From Azoarcus sp. CIB (GTDB lineage: Bacteria; Pseudomonadota; Gammaproteobacteria; Burkholderiales; Rhodocyclaceae), in the NCBI RefSeq assembly GCF_001190925.1, contig NZ_CP011072.1:3844001-3908000 (forward strand): 64,000 nucleotides of DNA, in the 5' to 3' direction. The position numbers and the translations under genes are program-made. Each line of letters opens with the position of its first letter. The first letter of the stretch is position 1. The notes under the pieces are model-generated. The model had not been told where the DNA came from and did not search any database. It was given only the letters and a program-made list of their open reading frames with translations. Below, in pieces: positions 62,428-64,000 of this stretch.

Positions 62428-63090
62428 ATGAGACTGCTGCTGATCGAAGACGACCCGATGATCGGTGCCGGCGTGCAGCAGGCGCTGCGCCAGGACGGCT
62501 ATGCCGTCGACTGGGTGCGCGACGGCGTCGCCGGCGAACTCGCGGCACGCGACAACCCCTACGAGCTGCTGCTGCTCGACATCGGCCTGCCGCGCCGTGA
62601 CGGCATCGAGCTGCTGCAGCGCCTGCGCACGGCCGGCCATGCGATGCCGGTGCTCGTGCTCACGGCGCGCGATGCCGTCGCCGACCGCATCCGCGGGCTG
62701 GATGCCGGCGCGGACGACTACCTCGTCAAGCCCTTCGACCTCGACGAACTCTCGGCGCGCGTGCGGGCGCTGCTGCGCCGCCAGCGCGGCCAGGCGAATC
62801 CGGTGCTGACGCTGGGCACGCTGCAGGTCGATCCCGCAAGTCACGCGGTGACGCTCGCGGGCGAGCCGGTGCGGCTCTCGGCGCGCGAATTCGCGCTGCT
62901 GTCGGCGCTGCTGGAACACCCCGGCCGGCCGCTGTCGCGCAGCCAGATCGAGGAGCGCGTCTACGGCTGGGACGAAGAGGTCGACAGCAACGCCGTCGAG
63001 GTGCATATCCACTCGCTGCGGCGCAAGCTCGGCGCGGACTGGATCCGCAACCTGCGCGGCGTCGGCTATTACGTGCCGGAGCGGCCATGA
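62428..63090 (+). CDS. OmpR-family response regulator (QseB/TctD-like)
   Basis: A 220-residue regulator. MRLLLIEDDPMIGAGVQQAL opens the receiver; LLLLDIGLPRRDG holds the phosphoacceptor Asp and DDYLVKPFDLDELSARVRALLRR the conserved Lys, given here as DDYLVKPFDLDELSAR. The DNA-binding domain has LSAREFALLSALLEHPGRPLSRSQIEERVYGWDEEVDSNAVEVHIHSLRRKLG, of which EVDSNAVEVHIHSLRRKLG is the recognition part. Its stop overlaps the kinase start (ATGA). The start at 62428 is set by homology; no strong ribosome site is visible. Confidence 0.92.
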   Translation: MRLLLIEDDPMIGAGVQQALRQDGYAVDWVRDGVAGELAARDNPYELLLLDIGLPRRDGIELLQRLRTAGHAMPVLVLTARDAVADRIRGLDAGADDYLVKPFDLDELSARVRALLRRQRGQANPVLTLGTLQVDPASHAVTLAGEPVRLSAREFALLSALLEHPGRPLSRSQIEERVYGWDEEVDSNAVEVHIHSLRRKLGADWIRNLRGVGYYVPERP

Positions 63091-64000
63091 ACTCGCTGCG
63101 CCGCACGCTGCTGTTCTCGCTGCTCGGTGCGTTGGTGCTGGTGTTCGCGATCGGCGGCATCGCGACCTACCGCATGGCGCACAACGAGATCGACGCGCTG
63201 ATGGACTACAACCTGCGCCAGTTCGCGCTCTCGCTGCGCGACCGGCGCCTTGCCGGGCCGAACGTCGGCCCCCTCGCGCCGCCCGAGGAGTCCCTGGATC
63301 TGGTGATCCAGATCTGGGACGACACCGGCGTGCGCCTCTACCTCTCGCACCCGCACACGGCCCTGCCCGCCCGCGCGCAGCTCGGCTATACGACCGTCAC
63401 GACGGCGGAGGGCGACTGGCGCGTGTATTCCATTCCGCTGCTCGACCACGTGATCCAGATCGCCCAGCCGATGGCCGTGCGCAGCCGTCTCGCAGCCCAT
63501 GCGGCACTGCGCACGCTGATCCCGCTGGTGGCGCTGATGCCGCTGCTGGGCGCGTTGATCTGGTATCTGGTCGGCCGCGGCCTGCGCCCCCTGGAACGGC
63601 TGGCTCGGGAGGTCGCCACGCGCCGCGCCGATTCGCTCGACCCCCTGCCGCTCAAAGGCATTCCCGACGAGGCGCAGCCGCTGGTGCGGGCGCTGAACGA
63701 ACTGCTCGAACAGCTACGGCACGCGATCAGCGCGCAACGCGCCTTCGTCGCCGACGCCGCGCACGAGCTGCGCACGCCGCTGGCGGCGCTGCAGATACAA
63801 CTGCAGCTGTGCGAACGGGCCCGCGATGAAACCACACGCGCCGAAGCGCTCGGGGAATTGCGCACGGGCCTGACACGCGCAGCACATCTCGTGCAGCAGC
63901 TGCTGACGCTGGCCCGCCAGGAGCCGGGAGAGGGCGCTGCGGAGACGCACGAGCGCGTCGCGCTCGCCGACATCGCGCGCAAGTCGCTCGCCGACCACAC
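63087..64000 (+). CDS. Sensor histidine kinase (QseC/TctE-like), cut by the right edge
   Basis: The first 304 residues are in the window. A membrane helix (LLFSLLGALVLVFAIGGIA), a periplasmic 2CSK-type sensor region with LDLVIQIWDDTGVRLYLSH, a second membrane helix (TLIPLVALMPLLGALIWYL), a HAMP-like segment and the H-box RAFVADAAHELRTPLAALQ are visible; the ATPase domain lies beyond 64000. It is coupled to the response regulator by a 4-bp overlap. Confidence 0.9.
   Translation, partial: MNSLRRTLLFSLLGALVLVFAIGGIATYRMAHNEIDALMDYNLRQFALSLRDRRLAGPNVGPLAPPEESLDLVIQIWDDTGVRLYLSHPHTALPARAQLGYTTVTTAEGDWRVYSIPLLDHVIQIAQPMAVRSRLAAHAALRTLIPLVALMPLLGALIWYLVGRGLRPLERLAREVATRRADSLDPLPLKGIPDEAQPLVRALNELLEQLRHAISAQRAFVADAAHELRTPLAALQIQLQLCERARDETTRAEALGELRTGLTRAAHLVQQLLTLARQEPGEGAAETHERVALADIARKSLADH

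Overview
The window is GC-rich chromosomal DNA from a betaproteobacterium. Gene content and the repeat families resemble the Azoarcus/Thauera/Aromatoleum group, but that placement is inferred from content and not from a marker gene. No rRNA, tRNA, CRISPR array, transposase or phage gene was seen. It reads as ordinary chromosome with several accessory modules and three families of short palindromic intergenic repeats.

Layout. 1-3.5 kb: the end of a response regulator, a CHASE3-type histidine kinase, and a run of small envelope proteins (EF-hand, MlaC-like, BON, glycine-zipper). 3.6-7.8 kb: a glycerate-to-pyruvate block (glycerate 2-kinase, GlcG-like protein, pyruvate kinase) preceded by the C-terminal stump of a lost tartronate semialdehyde reductase, then a DoxX protein. 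7.8-15.1 kb: a six-gene minus-strand operon for a membrane complex built like hydrogenase-4 and complex I, whose large subunit lacks all four NiFe-binding cysteines (Ehr type). 15.2-31 kb: mixed genes, including an RHH regulator, an LpxH-like enzyme with a glycosyltransferase, an antiporter/GCS2-ligase/C26-hydrolase operon, a DMT permease, an ammonium channel with a sigma-54 promoter, YceI, a ChaC-like enzyme, a FUSC permease, two secreted proteins of unknown role, and the divergent argO/argP pair.

31-52 kb is a large taurine (sulfonate) dissimilation region: a TRAP transporter, a two-subunit taurine dehydrogenase (TauXY), thiS/thiG, a YeiH/TauZ-type exporter, sulfoacetaldehyde acetyltransferase (xsc), an APC permease, a CobS/CobT-like AAA+/VWA pair with two Lin0512 proteins, a TauE-family exporter, phosphotransacetylase (pta) and an IclR regulator. 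The proposed flow is taurine to sulfoacetaldehyde (TauXY), then to acetyl phosphate plus sulfite (Xsc), then to acetyl-CoA (Pta), with sulfite or sulfate exported. A tripartite 30-bp motif (TTCGRWAC-N5-GTWCCG-N3-TTCGRWAC) lies in front of tauXY, xsc, cobS and in the pta/iclR divergent region. It ties these units into one regulon, probably under the IclR protein, and it places the uncharacterised CobST/Lin0512 module inside that regulon.

52-64 kb: a CDP-alcohol phosphatidyltransferase, a YejM-like membrane sulfatase, a DUF445 protein, an RTX repeat protein, a TerC exporter behind a yybP-ykoY (Mn2+) riboswitch, and two OmpR-type two-component systems. Between them are an SRPBCC protein and a small secreted ORF with no obvious start. 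The last kinase runs off the right edge.
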